Below, piece after piece: positions 1 through 8,252 of a stretch of DNA of 11,998 bases. How positions within the stretch are numbered: the stretch's first letter is position 1; each line of letters starts with the position of its first letter. The notes under the pieces were generated by a model, which was not told where the DNA came from, ran no database searches, and worked only from the letters and a program-made list of their open reading frames with translations. The stretch is taken from assembly GCA_002411515.1 (NCBI GenBank), contig DHTF01000077.1, positions 2,905-14,902 of the forward strand, given 5' to 3'. The stretch comes from Proteiniphilum sp. UBA5267 (lineage in GTDB: Bacteria; Bacteroidota; Bacteroidia; Bacteroidales; Dysgonomonadaceae). Both the position numbers and the translations under genes were made by a program.

Positions 1-869
1 GCAGAACGAAACGTGTCAAATATCGTCACGTTTTTAATTTTAAAATTTTTGAATCCTCCTCGGGATACGGTGCCAAACTTGATCCCATTCGCACTGGAGC
101 GGCCTACACAGTTCTCCACTACCACATTCTGACAAATACTTTTGGCATCGTGCGATTTGAAACAAATCACATCGTCTGCTGCATCAAAGTAAGAGTTTTT
201 GATGGTCACTCCGTCACAATCTACAATATCGATTCCATCGTTGTTCCAGTATGCTTTGCTGTCTACGTAGATCCCATCTACATATACATTCTTACACTGG
301 TCGTAGGTCTGGTTCCAACTTGCCGGGTCGCGAAGAGTGATGTCGGTGATGGTGACGTTGACACACTCCCGGAAGTAGATGTTCTCCGGCCGTCTCCATT
401 CCCTGGGTCTGTCCAGCAAGAGCTCATCTTCAACAAGGCCGCGGTGGATCAGGCTGACCAGGTTGTTGGCCGTAGTGAATCCCCGTCCGTTAATGGTCCC
501 TTTGCCAGTAATTCCAATGTTCTCCTGATTCACGGCAAAAATCATGGAGGACCACTTGACTTTGGGATCAATCACATAATCCAACGGATTGGTGGATCCC
601 AGTAAAGTTGCACCCGGTTCCAAATGAAGGGTTACATTCGATTTCAAGTAAATGCTTCCAGTTACGTAATTGCCTATTTGAAAAACGAGGCGACCGCCTC
701 CTTTTTCACTTACGTAATCGATTGCTCTTTGTATGGTTCTTGTGTTGAGCGTTGTCCCGTCGGCTTTTGCACCAAAATCGGATACGTTGTAATCTTTTGC
801 CTGGAGATGCGAGGCAAGAAGGATAAGAAGGCTAAGCAGGACCGAGAAATGTATATTAATCTTACTCAT
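1..869 (-). CDS. GH28-family glycoside hydrolase, paralog of the adjacent gene; 3' end cut by left window edge
   Basis: An open frame runs from an ATG at 869 to the left edge without a stop, giving 289 complete residues of a longer protein. Residues 1-24 form a signal peptide (hydrophobic core, likely cleavage after LQA), so the product is exported. The N-terminal fold opens with DFGAKADGTTLNT and a GGGRLVF strand, typical of right-handed beta-helix pectinases. GH28-like active-site blocks are present: NND at 209-211 followed by GIDIVDC, and DD at 232-233. Where canonical GH28 enzymes have Gly-His-Gly, this protein has SSANGIKFGT (258-267), so the motif histidine is absent. The family hydrolyses galacturonosyl bonds in pectic polymers; the exact substrate is not readable here. 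It follows the upstream GH28 gene after 39 bases and aligns with it along the whole visible length with very few gaps, indicating a tandem duplication. About 200 residues, including the family's Arg-Ile-Lys region, should lie beyond the edge. Confidence 0.9.
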   Translation of the reverse strand, partial: MSKINIHFSVLLSLLILLASHLQAKDYNVSDFGAKADGTTLNTRTIQRAIDYVSEKGGGRLVFQIGNYVTGSIYLKSNVTLHLEPGATLLGSTNPLDYVIDPKVKWSSMIFAVNQENIGITGKGTINGRGFTTANNLVSLIHRGLVEDELLLDRPREWRRPENIYFRECVNVTITDITLRDPASWNQTYDQCKNVYVDGIYVDSKAYWNNDGIDIVDCDGVTIKNSYFDAADDVICFKSHDAKSICQNVVVENCVGRSSANGIKFGTVSRGGFKNFKIKNVTIFDTFRS

Positions 870-908
870 GATGGTTTTTGCTGTTTGATGAATAAATCTG
901 ATTTAAGC

Positions 909-2384
909 TTACTTTTGAATGATACCGGTCGATTTGTGACGGATAAAATTTTTCCCTCTGCCCGGAACATTGTATTTCATCCCGGATAATGTTGCTCCTT
1001 TTACACCGTCAAACACAACGGCAGGACGATAATCTTTCTCTTTTGCAGTGAAAGTCACATTCTCCAGCGTGAGATTACCAGCGTGACGTACATAGAGTCC
1101 CCATGCCGGCAATTCCTTCCAGTTGGAAAATTCCGGATAGGAGTCAATCAATTCAGGGATACTGTCCAGATCTGCAGGTTTGGTTCCACGATAGGCATAG
1201 TTCGGGTTACTGCCTCCGGGGTACACAATTTCGATATTACGCAGGCTCACATTGTTGATGTCTACTCCCGGAATACCGTATATGATGGCCGGGGATATAT
1301 TGCGGGGAAGATCTTCAATCGGTCCTTCATATTTGTAGCCGGTGTCGGGTTTGGTAGCAGAAATTTCTGCGTACATGTTCTGGATGGTAACATTGTCAAT
1401 GGTTCCCTGTTTGTCTTTATTCCAGCGTGTTCCGATACGTAAGAAAATAGCATTTCCAGTATTATAAGCATAAAGGCTGTCTACAAATATATCTTCCACC
1501 TTGCCTCCATCGGGAGCGGCAATCGTAAAAGCAGAACGGAAAGTATCGTACACTTTGTTGTTGATGAAACGGATATTTTTGTATCCACCCGACGTCACCG
1601 TCCCAAATTTAATGCCGTTGGCGCTTGAACGGGCTACGCAGTTTCGTACCTCAATATTCTCACACCGCTTGTTTTTATCGTGTGATTTGAAGCAGATGGC
1701 ATCATCCGAAGCATCGATAAAAGAGTTACTAACTATTACGTCCTTACAGTCTACGATATCCAGTCCGTCGTTGTTCCAGAATACTTTGCTATCAACTGTA
1801 ATTTTGTCAATTAATAGGTTCTCACATTGATCATAGACCTGCACCCAGTCTGCCGTATTCTTGATGGTAATTTCCTTTATTACCACATTGTTGCATTCCC
1901 GGAGATAGATTCCCCTTGGCCTTCTTGAGGCAGGTCGGTCAAGTTGTAGCTTATCTTCAATGATCCCTTTGTGTATTTGATCTATCAAGTTGTATGCCAC
2001 GTCAGCTCCTTGGCCATCAATCACCCCTTTTCCCGTGATGGAAATGTTGGAGGCGTTTTTGGCATACACCAACGCGGTATAAGAAGGATTATCGATGTTG
2101 TAATCATATATGTTGGTCGATCCTACCAATATGGCTCCTTCGCGCAATACAATATGGACATTCGATTTTAGTTCAATGCTTCCCGTCAGATAACGACCCA
2201 CATAGAATACCAGTGTGCCTCCTCCATTATCATGAATGTAATCAATGGCTTTCTGAATAGAGCTGGTATTGAGTGTGGTCCCATTGGATTTAATTCCAAA
2301 GAATGATGCTTTATATTCTGCAGCATAAAAACATGTAAAGTAAAAAAACATCAATATGAGGGTGATGGACTTTAATTTGTTCAT
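909..2384 (-). CDS. GH28-family glycoside hydrolase (polygalacturonase-like, non-canonical motif)
   Basis: This is a complete 491-residue exported protein, a usual length for GH28. An N-terminal hydrophobic segment (about residues 5-22, ending in AA) is a signal peptide. The beta-helix start is recognisable (FFGIKSNGTTLNT at 28-40, GGGTLVF at 54-60). Active-site blocks in order are WNNDGLDIVDC (203-213, equivalent to the family's NTD), SDDAICFKS (226-234, the family's GDD), SSANGIKFGT (253-262, at the place of GHG but without the histidine) and FLRIGTR (314-320, equivalent to RIK). Asp206, Asp227 and Asp228 are the expected carboxylates. GH28 enzymes hydrolyse galacturonosyl bonds in polygalacturonan, rhamnogalacturonan or xylogalacturonan with inversion. 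The altered third motif suggests a specificity other than simple endo-polygalacturonase. The ATG at 2384 sits behind an AT-rich leader typical of Bacteroidota and is followed directly by the signal peptide. It lies 52 bases after the cupin gene and 39 bases before its paralog. Confidence 0.92.
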   Translation of the reverse strand: MNKLKSITLILMFFYFTCFYAAEYKASFFGIKSNGTTLNTSSIQKAIDYIHDNGGGTLVFYVGRYLTGSIELKSNVHIVLREGAILVGSTNIYDYNIDNPSYTALVYAKNASNISITGKGVIDGQGADVAYNLIDQIHKGIIEDKLQLDRPASRRPRGIYLRECNNVVIKEITIKNTADWVQVYDQCENLLIDKITVDSKVFWNNDGLDIVDCKDVIVSNSFIDASDDAICFKSHDKNKRCENIEVRNCVARSSANGIKFGTVTSGGYKNIRFINNKVYDTFRSAFTIAAPDGGKVEDIFVDSLYAYNTGNAIFLRIGTRWNKDKQGTIDNVTIQNMYAEISATKPDTGYKYEGPIEDLPRNISPAIIYGIPGVDINNVSLRNIEIVYPGGSNPNYAYRGTKPADLDSIPELIDSYPEFSNWKELPAWGLYVRHAGNLTLENVTFTAKEKDYRPAVVFDGVKGATLSGMKYNVPGRGKNFIRHKSTGIIQK

Positions 2385-2436
2385 ACGTAAATATTTTAAA
2401 AAGGTTTGTCAACTATTGGATGTATATCCATCCGGA

Positions 2437-2889
2437 TTATTTTTTTATAAAGTCTTCCCGGATTGGATTAAAACTATCTATAAGCCTCAATGTGGGAGTC
2501 AAAGATTGTACCGTATGGGGTACGCCACTGGGTACAACATAGATATCTCCGGAGGTCAGACGCTTTTGCTGATCTCCAATAATAACAAGGACGTCTCCTT
2601 CGGCTACATAACTGATTTGTTCGTGCGGGTGCGAATGAAAAGGGTCGGGTTCGTTCATTGGGCCATCTTTAAAATCCACAATCACCATCATCAGGTTATC
2701 CAGATAAGTAAATTTACGACTCACGGTTTCGCTTACTTTTATGGCTTCTGTCTTCTCATATTCCATAAATAGTTCAATGGAGTCTGAGTTCTGGGTATTT
2801 TGTGCATCTTCTTTGTTGGTCTGATTGGTACCATTCCCTGCACAGGAGAAAAAAGCTGGAATCATCATCATTAATATTAATCTGTTCAT
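2437..2889 (-). CDS. Cupin-domain lipoprotein, KdgF-like
   Basis: This is a 150-residue single-domain cupin. Residues 1-15 are a short lipoprotein signal peptide ending in FFSC, with Cys16 the likely lipidated residue, followed by a polar, Asn/Thr-rich linker to about residue 38. The first cupin motif is PFHSHPHEQISYVAEG (83-98; His85, His87 and Glu90/Gln91 as metal-ligand candidates). The second is GDIYVVPSGVPH (114-125; His125). The HSHPHEQ block resembles KdgF, a metal-dependent cupin that promotes conversion of 4,5-unsaturated uronate monomers to the linear keto form in pectin and alginate breakdown. That role fits the position 17 bases after a polysaccharide lyase gene, whose products would carry such unsaturated uronates. 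KdgF is usually cytoplasmic, so a lipoprotein version would act in the periplasm or at the outer membrane. The cupin fold and export are read from sequence; the KdgF-like activity is inference, and another sugar isomerase or a binding role is possible. Confidence 0.88.
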   Translation of the reverse strand: MNRLILMMMIPAFFSCAGNGTNQTNKEDAQNTQNSDSIELFMEYEKTEAIKVSETVSRKFTYLDNLMMVIVDFKDGPMNEPDPFHSHPHEQISYVAEGDVLVIIGDQQKRLTSGDIYVVPSGVPHTVQSLTPTLRLIDSFNPIREDFIKK

Positions 2890-2906
2890 ATTAAAATAGT
2901 GTTTTT

Positions 2907-5309
2907 TTATTTTTGTAATGTGATACTTCGTGTAGAACCAATTGCTTTGTCAACGTTTACCCGCAATTTTAATTTGGGAGAAGTTGCCACGACTTCAATT
3001 TCCGGGTCGCATATTTTAACTTCTGCTATTTTACGATCTATTTCCACAGAAATACTTTTGTTTGACTGTGTCGGATCTGAAATGCCAATGATCAGCTCCT
3101 CGTTTGTTTCCTTCATAATGACAGATGCGGGGGCGTCGACAGATATGTCTTCGACATAATCTTCGGATGCCTCCCAGAAATTTATCCCTGTCACTTTTTC
3201 TTCTTTGTTTTGTACTGCTTGTACTTTCGGTGTATTCATCAGAATAACAGAATTGGGGCTTTTTGCATAATCCTCCGTTTCAGTGCGATTCTTTCCCGGT
3301 AAAAGTACGTAAGCGTAAGTGTCATTGAGAGGGTTCTTGCCATGATCAAACCAAAGCGTAAAATAGCTCCTGTTGATGGGATCCTTGAGTTGATAAATTT
3401 GATTAATCTCGAACCAGGTACCCGTCTGGAGTTCTTTTTGGATATGAAGAACAGGTTCATTCGGGAAATAATAACCGATAGAAGACTTTTCATTCACAGA
3501 CTCAAAATGAACCCAATCGCAGTTGTTTAGCGTCAATTCACCGTCACTTTTTAGTATTTCATTTCCACAGGAATATAACCGATGAACCGAACCATCGTTT
3601 ATTTTTCTGTTTTCCACTGTGGTTTCTATTGTTCTGTTGTCTGAACTATTTATCCCTGCACCCAAAGCAACAATTTCATCACCCACCATCAGCCATGATT
3701 TTTTTGCTTCCAACGAACAGTCCTGTGCATCAAACCACATTCCTGCCATACCATATTTCCCGCAGATAGATGATCCTCCTACCCAGTTTTGTGGACTCTT
3801 GTAACCATCCGCATAGAGGAGTCCCTCGCCGAAAGGCAAAGTCTTGGCTTCCCGATAACGGGTGTCTTCGGTTGTTCCAGCCAGACGATAAGCATTTACC
3901 GTGGGCCAGAAACTGTCGGAATATTGGCGAAGATCATTGTCATACAAGTACGTCATGCCATCTCCCATGTGCCATCCTTTTAAATTTTCACCGTTGATGG
4001 TCTCGTAATTTTCAATTCGGGAAGAAGACATACTTATTCCGAAAGCAAATCCTGGCTGGATATGGACTACCCGGTCCATCGCTGGAAATATTTTATTCAG
4101 CGACCTGGGTTCCATGGCGACAATCGACTGATCTGATAATATATTTCTTGTTGTTGCCAAAAGATAACTGGGGACATCGTGAATGAAATCCCTGTAAGTA
4201 TCTTCCATTATATTGGCCTTGACAAACGACTGTAAATAGCGCTTCTCTTCTTCGGGAGCTATTTCCGATAACTGGATTAAAGTGACCAGGAGACCGTGTC
4301 CGGCTGTTCGGTCTGAATCTGTCCTCGATGATTCCCGGCCACGTACCATATCCATCAATGCCCCCCTATAAATAATGGGAACAAACGAATTATGGATCCA
4401 CTCGTAAATCATTTGTACATTTTTTTCAGGTACTTCCCATTGGGAACCTGCCACTATTGTCATGATATTTACCAGTTCACGCAACAACGAACGTCCATAT
4501 CCACCCGTATAGGGATGCCATTGATGTTGGACGAAAGATCCGTCGCGATAAAAGCCATCTTTGGTGGTGACATACGTGAACTCACACTCCAGACCATCAA
4601 CACCCATCGTTATCTGTTCGGGATTCTGGCCAAGGATACCGCGTAAAATCATGTTCTTGCATTGCCATACTTTGTTGGCTCCGGTCGACGCTCCATCATA
4701 AGCTACATCTGGTGCAAAAAAATTCATTGCCTCTATCGCTTTCTCCAATTGCTCATTCGATAGATCATCATACATGAGCGTGAGCAGGTTATTCAGCACC
4801 ATTGGGGTTCCTATTACCCAGTCCCACCAGTTGTCATACCATTTTACCGAAGGATTATATTTGTTCGCTAACATCCAATCGATCCCTTCCAGAATATCTT
4901 TTTTAAGTTGCGCGTTGTTTTCGTACAATGAACCCTTGGTGCGGTATGCCAATGCCAATTGATTCAGTTTGCCGAAACTTCCCGTTACTTTGGAGGAAAT
5001 AGATCCATGAGGTATAACGCCGGAAGGATTTTCTACTTTTTTATCGGTCTCCCAAAGATATTCTCTTTCAGGACTTTTGTCCATGTTTTTCCATAAGGTT
5101 TCGACAGAAATATCCATTTCTTTTATGCGCTTCTCTACAATGCTATCGGTGATGTCTGATTGAGATGATGTCAAAACATCAAAATAGCGTTCCCGTAGAT
5201 GATCGTAGGAGGAAGTGGAATTTTTTGTGCACCCAACACCTATTACGACAAATAACAATGGCATTATTCTCGATAAAAGTAGGAGTATTTTATTTCTCTT
5301 GCTCTTCAT
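2907..5309 (-). CDS. PL8-family polysaccharide lyase, lipoprotein (hyaluronate/chondroitin/xanthan lyase family)
   Basis: The protein has 800 residues from the ATG at 5309. An in-frame ATG at 5333 would add 8 residues and overlap the previous gene by 11 bases; the inner start places a basic n-region directly before the hydrophobic stretch and leaves a 13-base gap, so it is preferred. The signal peptide ends in VGVGC (Cys27), indicating a lipoprotein. The N-terminal two-thirds match the PL8 alpha/alpha-toroid: a NWW aromatic patch at 160-162, TGAN (Asn212), DGFYRDGSFVQH (His262), YTGGYG (Tyr271) and the arginine block VRGRESSR (322-329). Asn, His, Tyr and Arg form the family's catalytic set for beta-elimination next to a uronic acid. 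The block around 433-456 (ENYETINGEN, then DGMTYLY) begins the antiparallel beta-sandwich, which continues to the C-terminus. The length is usual for PL8. Known PL8 substrates are hyaluronan, chondroitin and xanthan; neighbouring rhamnosidase and GH28 genes argue for a different uronate-containing heteropolymer here. Confidence 0.92.
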   Translation of the reverse strand: MKSKRNKILLLLSRIMPLLFVVIGVGCTKNSTSSYDHLRERYFDVLTSSQSDITDSIVEKRIKEMDISVETLWKNMDKSPEREYLWETDKKVENPSGVIPHGSISSKVTGSFGKLNQLALAYRTKGSLYENNAQLKKDILEGIDWMLANKYNPSVKWYDNWWDWVIGTPMVLNNLLTLMYDDLSNEQLEKAIEAMNFFAPDVAYDGASTGANKVWQCKNMILRGILGQNPEQITMGVDGLECEFTYVTTKDGFYRDGSFVQHQWHPYTGGYGRSLLRELVNIMTIVAGSQWEVPEKNVQMIYEWIHNSFVPIIYRGALMDMVRGRESSRTDSDRTAGHGLLVTLIQLSEIAPEEEKRYLQSFVKANIMEDTYRDFIHDVPSYLLATTRNILSDQSIVAMEPRSLNKIFPAMDRVVHIQPGFAFGISMSSSRIENYETINGENLKGWHMGDGMTYLYDNDLRQYSDSFWPTVNAYRLAGTTEDTRYREAKTLPFGEGLLYADGYKSPQNWVGGSSICGKYGMAGMWFDAQDCSLEAKKSWLMVGDEIVALGAGINSSDNRTIETTVENRKINDGSVHRLYSCGNEILKSDGELTLNNCDWVHFESVNEKSSIGYYFPNEPVLHIQKELQTGTWFEINQIYQLKDPINRSYFTLWFDHGKNPLNDTYAYVLLPGKNRTETEDYAKSPNSVILMNTPKVQAVQNKEEKVTGINFWEASEDYVEDISVDAPASVIMKETNEELIIGISDPTQSNKSISVEIDRKIAEVKICDPEIEVVATSPKLKLRVNVDKAIGSTRSITLQK

Positions 5310-5333
5310 AAGAATCAATTTGTTATTTACCAT
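5307..5333 (-). promoter_or_regulatory. GH106/PL8 junction with two possible start codons
   Basis: The last codons of the GH106 gene contain an in-frame ATG for the PL8 gene (5333-5331), upstream of the GH106 TAA at 5325-5323. A second in-frame ATG follows at 5309-5307. Either choice makes translational coupling between the two genes likely. No strong Shine-Dalgarno sequence is present, as is normal in Bacteroidota; the leader is A/T-rich. Confidence 0.5.
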
Positions 5334-8190
5334 AAATTGTTACAGGACCGATCAATCCCATCGATTGGATCTCTTGTTCACGTCCTTTGCGGTTGGTGAA
5401 TTTTTGGGCTGTGGGATTGTCTGTCAATGTTTGGGCGTAATTACCCATGGTCGTGATGACATGTATTTCAATCTCATTTTCTCCCATCTTTAAATCAGTG
5501 GAAAGTTTATAAATACGGTTACCATACCATTTTACGCCTTGAGAAACTCCGTTGAGAAATAGTTCCGATATACCCGACACCTTCCCCAGGTTCAGATAAC
5601 ATTCTTTTTGGGTGATCTCTATTTTCTTTTTATAGACAGCCGTTCCTGTAAATCTTAGATATTCAGTATCTTTTAAATCTTTCAGCAGGGCCATCTCGGT
5701 CGTTTTTATATCGCTTTCAAAGCTGTGGCGTAACTCCACCTTCCAGTCGTTGATGGTTTTTCCATCAGTGTGTCGGGTTGGTATCTCTTGCCAATATTCG
5801 CCATCTTTTTCTTTATTGAATACGATGATACGAGATTCTGCCGGCCCGAGATTCAATTGCATTCCATCCTCTTTGAGTATCAGTCTGTAAGACTTACCCG
5901 TCTCGGCATCCCAGACCCATGGATTGCGTCCCCGCGTAATTTCTTTAGAGAAGGTGATCCAGGAATTTCTGCTTTCATGTTTATGGGCATTGGAAAAGAA
6001 TAATATTTCACTTTTGTCGTTTGCCTGGTAACGTGTCTGCATGAGATAGCGGTCGGGATTGCTAATATTCATGTAATGAGGCAGCTGGTATTGACTCTGT
6101 AAATCAGTGTACCACTCCAGGTAGCGTAGATCGGCCGGTTTGGGAATCAGGACAAAGCGGTCTGAGTAACCACGAAGTTTATCCGTCCAGTCTTTTACTT
6201 TTTTGTCGTTCTCCTTGTAATTGTTCAGACCCAATGATTTCTCGGGCAAGCATTCAACGGAGAATATTTTTCCTCCCATACGGACAAACTCATAGAGCTT
6301 GGCCATGGTATCAGGAAACATGCTCTTCACCTCCGGTAAAAATAGAACGCCGTATTTCTTGGGCCCGTAACATAGTTTCCCTTTTTCAAGTTTCGCCTCT
6401 TGAATGATTTTTTCAGTCACATAATCGGCTGCCCCTCCATTTTTATTGATAGATTCCCAAAGGATGGATGTATAGGATACATTTAGCTTTTCGGGGAAGG
6501 GATCTGTTTGTACACCCATTTCACTCCACATGTCGTAGTTGGCTGGAAGGATGGCCATATCGGTATACATGTCGGCATTCTGGAGCAAAGATGAAATGCG
6601 GGCCTTGTATTGATTCAGGTATTTGAAATAAGGCCACCAATTATTTTTTTCGTTATAGTAAGAACCATATTGCACCCAACCGGGGAAAGCTGCCTCGGGA
6701 GGAGAATAATTAAACCCATGCCAGATGGAATGGGTAATTCCTGACATGAGAGCCTGATCCGAACCTATTTTCAGTAATTCCAGCGTGGCGTTAAAAACAA
6801 GATACGTGTTGGTCATCTCCTCGCAACTAATTACTCTTTTCCCGCTGAGATGTGCTGCCGAGGAAACATATTTGTTGATCATGGTATAACCACGTCCCCG
6901 ACGATAGTCCTCGTCCGACATCTCTTCTCCCAGTTTGTGTTTAAGCCAGTTTGTTGTCCACGATTCACCTTCTGGAATGTCGTAGCCCAAGCTTGTTTCC
7001 AACGGGAAGAATCCCCTGCCGTAGGCTTGTGCCCTCGATTTTACGTTTTGTTCACGGCACCACTCAAGGTAGGTTAGGGTAAATCGTTCATACAACAATT
7101 CGGCCTTTGTATATTCAAAGTCAAAGCGAACGCGACGGATAACCTCTTCAAAATCCGGACTTTTCTTTACGCCATAATTCTCATCTACCACAGCCCCCAG
7201 TCGTCCCACCTTGAACATGGTAAAAGGAAGATAGGGCATCATGTCGTAACCTCTTCTTTTTTTGAACTCCTCCGCGAGATCGGTACTCCAGTTGCATCCT
7301 TCCAATTCCATCGAATCGGTGAAGAAGGCCCTCAGGTGGTTGGAGAGCGGGCCTGTTTTTTCCTGGATGGTGTCTGACATGTGATTCAGGTACTTTTTTA
7401 CGGCTTTCTTGTCCATGTGGTTCAGGATTGGACCTGCAGCACCGGGTGCCCCGTTGATCACGGAGGCAAAGGAGTTGACTTTCACCAAGGCATAAAAGAC
7501 ATGTTTACCTTCCGGCACCTTGACCTGAATAAGTTCATTCTGTCGCTGGTCCGATAATTCAATCACCTGATCAAGGCTCTCCATGGGCTCAGGAACCATT
7601 TTCAGGGAAAGAATTTCAAAAGTTCTGCCCGGAAAGGTGTCGGTAACTCCGGGATCCGTCTCATTGAAAATATGGTAGCGCGATACTTCATAGTCCATTG
7701 GCCCTTCCAATTCCTCTGCGAGTATCAGTGCTACCTGGGCGCGCTCGTCATGGGGCAGTGTTTCTGCACCGAATGGCCAACCGGAACCCACGATCAGATC
7801 ACAGGTCATATCCAGTTTTTTAGCTTCGTCGAAGGTAACCTGCAACATGTCGATCCATTCGTCACTGAGCCACTTTATTGATTTGATGCCGAGATCATCT
7901 CCTGTTGAAGGAAAGTCGATGGGATTAATTTCAACCCCACCAATACCTGCTTCTTTCAACAGACGCAACTCTCTGATAATCTCATTTTTTTCCACTTTGT
8001 TCCCGTTCCACCACCATCTGACGAAAGGATGATATTTTGCATCCGGATTCTTGAATGTGGTATAGATAGTGGCTTTTCGTTTTCCGTTTGTATCTACAAG
8101 TGTGTCTGATCCCAGCAGGGAAACACCCCCCGTGGCTACCAGACCGGCAGAAAGTGCCGCACTACGAATGATAAAAGATCGTCTGTCCAT
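5323..8190 (-). CDS. GH106-type alpha-L-rhamnosidase
   Basis: This 955-residue enzyme fits the GH106 group, calcium-dependent inverting enzymes that remove terminal alpha-L-rhamnose. The N-terminus MDRRSFIIRSAALSAG carries a twin arginine before a mild hydrophobic stretch, a Tat-like signal common in Bacteroidota enzymes of this kind, suggesting periplasmic delivery. Family landmarks are HPFVRWWWNG (54-63), GIGGVEINP (82-90), GSGWPFG (135-141), FFTDSMELEG (289-298), AQAYGRG (387-393), ISCEEMTN (454-461) and a long aromatic block GITHSIWHGFNY (484-495). Acidic residues at 292-297 and Glu457/Glu458 are candidate catalytic groups, which I cannot assign firmly by eye. The C-terminal part (about 845-955) is a jelly-roll, galactose-binding-like domain with ELFLNGVSQGVKWYGNR. 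It starts 62 bases after the TIM-barrel gene and runs into the PL8 gene. A GH2-like exo-enzyme is the main alternative. The protein implies that the target glycan carries rhamnose. Confidence 0.86.
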   Translation of the reverse strand: MDRRSFIIRSAALSAGLVATGGVSLLGSDTLVDTNGKRKATIYTTFKNPDAKYHPFVRWWWNGNKVEKNEIIRELRLLKEAGIGGVEINPIDFPSTGDDLGIKSIKWLSDEWIDMLQVTFDEAKKLDMTCDLIVGSGWPFGAETLPHDERAQVALILAEELEGPMDYEVSRYHIFNETDPGVTDTFPGRTFEILSLKMVPEPMESLDQVIELSDQRQNELIQVKVPEGKHVFYALVKVNSFASVINGAPGAAGPILNHMDKKAVKKYLNHMSDTIQEKTGPLSNHLRAFFTDSMELEGCNWSTDLAEEFKKRRGYDMMPYLPFTMFKVGRLGAVVDENYGVKKSPDFEEVIRRVRFDFEYTKAELLYERFTLTYLEWCREQNVKSRAQAYGRGFFPLETSLGYDIPEGESWTTNWLKHKLGEEMSDEDYRRGRGYTMINKYVSSAAHLSGKRVISCEEMTNTYLVFNATLELLKIGSDQALMSGITHSIWHGFNYSPPEAAFPGWVQYGSYYNEKNNWWPYFKYLNQYKARISSLLQNADMYTDMAILPANYDMWSEMGVQTDPFPEKLNVSYTSILWESINKNGGAADYVTEKIIQEAKLEKGKLCYGPKKYGVLFLPEVKSMFPDTMAKLYEFVRMGGKIFSVECLPEKSLGLNNYKENDKKVKDWTDKLRGYSDRFVLIPKPADLRYLEWYTDLQSQYQLPHYMNISNPDRYLMQTRYQANDKSEILFFSNAHKHESRNSWITFSKEITRGRNPWVWDAETGKSYRLILKEDGMQLNLGPAESRIIVFNKEKDGEYWQEIPTRHTDGKTINDWKVELRHSFESDIKTTEMALLKDLKDTEYLRFTGTAVYKKKIEITQKECYLNLGKVSGISELFLNGVSQGVKWYGNRIYKLSTDLKMGENEIEIHVITTMGNYAQTLTDNPTAQKFTNRKGREQEIQSMGLIGPVTIYGK

Positions 8191-8252
8191 ATTGTTTTGA
8201 ATAATATTCGAATTGTTTTAGAAACTGTTTAATTTTTTTGGTTGTCGTTCTG

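Noticed and set aside
150..605. Plus-strand open frame of 151 codons
   Set aside because: It lies opposite the left GH28 gene, whose minus-strand frame shows clear family motifs; the plus-strand translation has no recognisable domain.
870..908. Small palindrome TAAATC-A-GATTTA between the two GH28 genes
   Set aside because: It is short and AT-only apart from one pair, so likely chance in an AT-rich gap; no terminator or operator can be supported.
1262..1471. Minus-strand open frame of 69 codons inside the GH28 gene
   Set aside because: It is in another frame of a confidently assigned GH28 gene and has no supporting features.
2385..2436. Short inverted repeat (GGATG and CATCC around six bases) between the cupin and GH28 genes
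   Set aside because: The stem is only 5 bp and no T-tract directly follows it; it is too weak to call a terminator.
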